64,000 bases of DNA. It comes from Trichopria drosophilae (Eukaryota; Arthropoda; Insecta; Hymenoptera; Diapriidae). Position 1 is the first letter of the stretch, and each line of letters starts with the position of its first letter. Positions 58,295 to 64,000 of the stretch are shown here, in pieces. The stretch covers positions 74,699,001-74,763,000 of the forward strand of contig CM059587.1 in the NCBI GenBank assembly GCA_030407085.1, written 5' to 3'. Both the position numbers and the translations under genes were made by a program. The notes under the pieces are model-generated. The model had not been told where the DNA came from. It saw nothing but the letters and a program-made list of their open reading frames with translations, and searched no databases.

Positions 58295-58651
58295 TCTTTA
58301 TACAAGCTGAAGGTGACATAACGCTGCCATGAACCTCTTGCTATCGATAATCTTATCGAACCTCTGAGGTGGATAATTACCAGATTATCCATTCACTAAA
58401 CATTTCAGTAGACGGCTTTGAACGGCTTCTAGTTTAGAAACACGAGAAGAATAGAACGGTGACAATATAGTACCTGGGTACTCGACACAAGGAGGTATCA
58501 ATGTCCGTTTAACCCTTCTAATCATTACGATCGGTAAAGTATATGTCACGCCTACGACGGACCCCAAACGTTCGGTATCCTCATTTACAGACCAACGATG
58601 ACGTAATTTATGGGCAAAACTGAATAAACATGGATGTTTTCGTAATCCCAT
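58295..58651 (-). pseudogene. Fragment of a non-LTR retrotransposon (LINE) reverse transcriptase
   Basis: The minus-strand frame 58385-58651 ends with a stretch (EYPGTILSPFYSSRVSKLE, then AVQSRLLK) that matches the C-terminal end of jockey/CR1/I-type reverse transcriptases, where LEYGS..WSPY....I..LE.VQ.R..R is usual. Upstream residues resemble the preceding thumb segment. After a stop at 58382-58384 a shifted frame continues (about 58379 to 58295, PPQRFDKIID then MAAL) in the style of the next conserved piece. No catalytic YADD is present. It is a 5'- and 3'-truncated, frameshifted relic inside the runt intron. Confidence 0.65.
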
Positions 58652-60095
58652 TTTGGATTTTCAAATTTGGGAATTGTTAGTTTGTTTCTAGTCTTTCAAT
58701 ACTGACAAAAACGTAGTAAATTTGACTACTTTTTAACCATTTAAAGTGCTTCAATATTTAAATCATCTGAAATATAAGTAAAGGAATTAAATTATTGAAA
58801 CAAGTTAAAAAGTATTCCTAAGAAACACGTTAAACAAAATTCTTAGAAATTTAACGTGAAAATGTTTAAGTGGTCTTATTTTACTGGAGGTATTGACTGT
58901 CCCTTTTTATTGTATTCATATATACGTATTGAAATCTATTGCAGAGCAATGCATTTCTTGATGTCCAACCATTTTGAATCATTATTACTGCGTAAACATT
59001 TATGTCAATTTAGCTACTAATTATTAATTCAAATAAAAATAATACAAGTAACATCAGCAGAGCTATCATAACTAGAAAAGTATTTCTTTTTCGTACTTTT
59101 CTTTTTTTTAGAACTTCCCAGTATATAGTTGTATAGGTCAGGTAGTTTTTCTTTCAGTGAAGCCATCATCAATCACTAGTTACCCAGAAATGTAGCTATT
59201 TTATGAATGTAAAATGCAATCCTTATAACAAATAAAAATTAAATATAGTTTTTAGTATATAATATAGTAATATTGTTCAGTTTTCTTTTTCCGGGAGTTT
59301 TAATTTGCTATTTTCGAATTAGATACTTCAAATAATTTTTAATAGCATTATTTTACTATTAGTTATGTTATTACAATTTTTAATAATATTTTTTAAATTA
59401 TAAATGCAACTGTAATATTTCATTTTCTACTGATATTGATACTTTTTCATTTATGGTTAATCATATCCTTTCCCGTTCTTAGTACGATTAACAAGTTAAA
59501 ATTACAAAGAATCCTAATAATTCTAGACTACTAGTGAATCATTACAATTCAAATGATAATTTCATGAAAATTACTGGTTCTTTACATAAAATTAACTTGA
59601 AATTGTATTAACTCTTCTTTTCCGTTTTAAGCAGTTTCTTAAGTAAAAGGGTTTTCCATTGGCATATTTTTTGTTTTGTTAATACGGACGTGTTGATTTA
59701 CAGGGTAACTAAATAAAAACCCATACAATTTATGTATTTAAAGTTAACTTCGTACTAGAGTAAGAATAGTGTATTGATGGTGAACCATCACAGTAAATAT
59801 TACATTTTCATCCGAATATAATCAAAATAATACATTAATATTTCCAAAATCATTGATAAAACAAGAATGGAATTATGAAAAATATTTAAATTCGCAAATA
59901 ATAATTTACTACCTTACTTACTACTCAGAATCCTGTGAATTTTACGCGGAAAAAACATTGTGAAAAGTACCAAAATGCTCTAAAGTTGTGTATATCAGAA
60001 AATTTTGATAATAATGACTGGACATCTTGAAAATATTGCTAAACTTTTCCCGAAAAGCTATCAAACTTTTTCGGAGATTATTGATTTTAGTTATA
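58652..60095. other. AT-rich spacer within the second runt intron
   Basis: No exon, gene or clear repeat was recognised. Confidence 0.4.
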
Positions 60096-60148
60096 CAGCT
60101 GAGTCCCGGTATATTTGCGTCTCGCTATATATATTCACGTCTCTGCAG
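60096..60148. mobile_element. Left-end fragment of the family 1 MITE
   Basis: TA followed by CAGCTGAGTCCCGGTATATT and GCGTCTCGCTATAT matches the first 50 bp of the copies at 6280 and 27054. The remainder is missing. Confidence 0.7.
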
Positions 60149-62014
60149 AAAATATTCCATAAACTGTTTGTTCAGTAACAGTCGAAATTTTCGGATATTA
60201 AGCTTAGAACATTTAGCAATTCGAACAGAAAAAAATTTTCATGTAATCGGCAATCTGTTTTTTTTTAATTTGTACTTTGGTAAAAGTTGAGGGTAAATTT
60301 GTAACTACTGTTTTAGGTAGATAATTCGAATCGATGTTGTTGATTCCCAAAATTAAAATATATTTTATATATTAACATGATTTTGATCTGCTAACTATTA
60401 ATAGCCACGAACTAAATACAAATTATAATTAAGAATGTAAGCAAGAAGTCCTTAATTGTGGTTAGTTTATGCATACGATCAGTTTTCATGGCTGCATATT
60501 ACATGAAATTAGAAATCAATTGTTTCTTTTGCAGCTATTAACTATTACAGTGTTGTCATATATAATTTAATTTCATTCTTGAAGACAGGTCATCCCATTA
60601 GTAGAACAGTGAGATACATAACCTCTAACCAAGACAACATTTTATCAAATACTTTATTTTGTAAATGAACTGAGAATGTAGCCAGTGAGTTAAAACGAAA
60701 ATGTTAGGCACTCTTTTTGATTATCTATAAATTGCTCAATTTTTGTTGGTAACAGAAATAAATGATTATGCGACGAAAGAGCACGGATTTGATCATGAAA
60801 TTAAAATATCACATGATAAGCTACCATACGACAAAAAATAATATTCTGAAAAGTAGTTTAATTGTGAATATTACTATTTGTATTTGATTTCCATAATATG
60901 TATTGCCATGTATAAAACGTAAACAAGTCGGTCTGATTGGTTTGCGTGGTGTGCAGTTAAGATTACTAATGGTCTAGTTATGTTAGGTTAGTAATATTTA
61001 TATTTACTTGAGAACATTACACTAATAGTAGCTTATCCGTCAATGGATAAGTTAGGCTAGGTTAGATTTGGTTACATTATTTATGTATTTAAACGGTTAT
61101 GTGTTAAAAAAGAGTTTATTGCACCTTCATTTATTTACTTTATAAGTTATTTTACAAAACTTACATTTCTTTCCACCGTAAAAACTAATATTACGAGTAT
61201 TTGGATAGGGCTTTAACTTTACGATTATTTGCTGTTGAGATATTTTGCCGTGTGATCAGTTGTCATGAAAAAAAAGACTTTTATATACTTTTGTATATAT
61301 TTTTTAATGTGTTTCCGTGTACAAAACGCATATATAGTATAGTGACTTATTATTTTAGTATCGATTGATTTCTATAATCGATTAGAAAGTGGAAAAATGT
61401 TTAATGGGCATAAAAGGTGATCCTGTGTGTTTATGTCCTTATTTGTTAACAAGAAGGTATACATATTCCATAACCTATTCTTTATAAAAAAAATGTCTTA
61501 ATAAAAGAAAAATTATAATTCTTCCTTTAATACATTTGTTTTCACAATGTGATCGATTACTAGTAATGCAAAATTTAATATCAAGGAATGAAAATATTAA
61601 TTTCCAATTATTTGATTCCATCAATTTTTATCAACTTAAGTTCAAATTCGTTTTATGTAGACGAGAAAGTTGAAATATAACTCAAAATATGTATAATCTA
61701 TTGTAATTCAAAGTATCGAAAGTAATTATTGTTTTTATTAACATAATCTATTGAAAATGAGTATGAAGTTATAAATCTGCAATGTAGAAATGAATCTTAT
61801 GACATGGACGTAAAAATAAATTTAATTTTCAGAGTATTAAATATAAAACAAGCAACCGAGGAACTAAAAACAAAAACTGAATACTAAATACATAAGAAAA
61901 TTTTATATTTCCAAATGTTCTATGAATACATTAACATTTACTGCGAATTCATACTTATATATAACAATATAGCCATTTTCTTTCGGCATGTACGCTAATA
62001 ATATCATATTTATA
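60149..62014. other. AT-rich spacer within the second runt intron
   Basis: No exon was recognised. GGTTAGG-type words occur at 60983-60992 and 61046-61063. Confidence 0.4.
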
Positions 62015-62194
62015 CACTCAGAGAAAATTATAGTATTTGTTACTTTAAGCTTGAGTAAAATACAACAATATTTTTAAATAAAATGAACTATATTTAGTAC
62101 TAATTACAATTTCTGATGTAAAATTTACAATATTCTAGTGCTGATACCATGAACATGAGTGAAAAACAGTCACAACTATAATTTTCTTTGAGCG
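62015..62194. mobile_element. Mariner-type MITE, full copy (family 3)
   Basis: The left end CACTCAGAGAAAATTATAGTA and the reverse complement of the right end, CGCTCAAAGAAAATTATAGTT, are flanked by TA (62013-62014, 62195-62196). Length is 180 bp. Sub-terminal sequences match the copy at 52897 inverted. Confidence 0.85.
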
Positions 62195-64000
62195 TATATT
62201 TAAAAAAGGTCACGTGAGATGATACTAACATGAACCATTCGTTTTTAAAATCAGTCAGATCATTTCTTCTTTAGGACACAACTTTTTAATGAAATTATAC
62301 TTTTATTCTTCAGTAATAATTTGCAATAACAATATACGTAGAGAAATTTTCTTATTTCAAATGAGAGCTCTTGGACTACAGATTGTAGAATGAAGAAAAC
62401 TGCCAATATTTTTGGTAAAATTTACTAGATTTTATTGTAATTTTTAGTGTTTGAATAGTAAAAATTCAAAGAAATTTTTCAATTTCATCCGCGTGTGTAG
62501 TCCCGTTGAGTGTACAAAATTACAGAACTACAAGCATCTGGGGTTTAGACTTTATCACATAAATAACAAGAAAAAAAACAGTTAATGGTAGTTATTCAAT
62601 ATTTGATATAAAAACGTTTAAAATTTTAGAAATGTTTTACGGATCATAGAATTTTTAAAGAATTCTTTTACGTATTGATAGACTTATTATCGTTCAAGTA
62701 TAAAATCAATTAATGGTCATTATGCATTCCTGACTGAAATTATGAATTAAATTACATGAGTAAAACACATTGAAATAAAATATATAAATAACACGAAATA
62801 ACAATATCTGAAACTAGACAATCTTGGTTTTAAAAGTAAATCAAACTCGGGTCTGATTTTATTATTGAACAATTTGTCTTATTACATGTAACTTAAAATT
62901 ACCTATCTATGAACATAAAAAAAAAGAGAAAAAGAGAAATAAAGCCGGAGATTTGTTATGAAAGATTCCATATGTTAAAGCTGGACAATAACTCTAATAT
63001 TTTTCTTATAAGAACCGAAAAAGAATATGTGTTCGAGCAATTTAAGTGTCGATTTATCTACGTCCGAAAACTGATCACCATCGATTTATTTTTGAAATAT
63101 CCACTACCTTCATTTATCTAGGAATACTATCCAATTTTCAATTTTTGGTGTTGTCTTATCTACTTTTGATAGGTTTATAAATTCATCAGACATTTAATTA
63201 TCCTTTATCGTTAATGAACAAGTTGAACTTTTTTGTCTGTTGTTGACTGTTTTGTCAACATAAACAATCTCGATCTTCTTGAATAATATAAATCAGTTAT
63301 TGACCATGCTCTTGAATAATTGAAATATATTATTAGTACGGAACATACTTTCCAAATTTTTTAAATTACAAATTTTCGTACAGCATTAGCAAATATCTGG
63401 TTTAACAATATCGCTGGACAGCGTCAACAAGATTTTCTAATTACCAAACAACGTGAATCGTCTGAGAAATATCTTACATGAGAATCATTTATCATCTGAG
63501 ATCTGATATAAGAATTCCAGTAGGGGAGAGTGGAAACGCGTAACTAATCGTCTTATATGAGTTCAGAGCGATAAATCTAAGCCAATATTTACAGCGTTGT
63601 TGATAGAAACGGTGATTGGTACAAATTGTTTTTATAACACCTCGAAATCAAAATATACCTTAGAAAAAAAAAACTTTTGAAATGAAAATTTTTATGAAAA
63701 GCTGATTGAAGAAAATTAGTTTGCTTAATTTTTTCATTATAAATTTATCGTCTAATAGTGAAGTAACCTATAATTATATAATTGTTCGTTAAATGATGTT
63801 TCTTTTTAAATGGATTGATTCTCACTTTATACCGCTGTGTTCTGTTAATCAATATTCGCGGTATCCCCCACTGCTAAAAATTGACTGAACTCTACACACG
63901 TGTCAATGTGCATGTATCGGCAGTTCTTCGTAATCGCGAATTTAAATTTAATGGTCAGAGAAATTTTCGATGTCGCTGTTCTTGTTTTGACCTCAAATGC
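62195..64000. other. Right edge of window, AT-rich
   Basis: No gene was recognised. A lysine-rich 70-codon plus frame at 62909-63121 is AT-driven. A runt exon is expected further downstream, outside the window. Confidence 0.4.

Noticed and set aside
60983..61063. Telomeric TTAGG repeats
   Set aside because: Only isolated GGTTAGG-type words are present, with no tandem array.

Overview
The window looks like nuclear DNA of an insect, most likely a hymenopteran. It is about 70% A+T, gene-poor, and its genes carry spliceosomal introns with GT..AG borders. The best taxonomic signal is a complete long-wavelength opsin that reads closest to hymenopteran long-wavelength opsins as I remember them. This is recall, not a database result.

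Three genes are well supported, all on the plus strand. A five-exon long-wavelength rhodopsin lies at 16055-17519 (379 aa). A three-exon secreted single-domain TIMP/NTR-like protein lies at 23762-24812 (137 aa). The 5' part of the pair-rule gene runt lies at 47102-57400; its Runt domain is split by a 9.9 kb intron and its C-terminal exons are not visible before the window ends. Weaker candidates are a 60-aa membrane microprotein on the minus strand (37470-37652), an exon-like segment at 10866-10946, and two neighbouring minus-strand open frames at 29339-30225. A broken LINE reverse-transcriptase fragment lies at 58295-58651.

Most of the remaining structure is mobile-element debris, found here by comparing each stretch with its own reverse complement. 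There is a GC-rich MITE family with CAG..CTG ends and TA target sites that carries CRE-like TGACGTCA palindromes (5322, 6280, 25613, 27054, fragment 60096), plus a second family with similar ends (26080). A 731-bp GGGGTGCACC-ended element at 34963-35693, flanked by TTA, is built from several head-to-head units. A family of ~1 kb foldback elements is seen at 27832 and 39953, with degraded relatives near 7539, 30600 and 38271. Mariner-type MITEs with CACTSAGAGA ends occur at 22109, 43097, 52897 and 62015. Other foldbacks lie at 2487, 9591, 13924 and 44021, with a hairpin cluster at 42006 and a tRNA-like core inside an inverted repeat near 20021.

The genes do not form a pathway: an eye photoreceptor, a secreted proteinase-inhibitor-like protein and a developmental transcription factor sit next to each other with 6-22 kb of repeat-rich spacer between them. 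No bacterial, CRISPR or viral gene system was seen.
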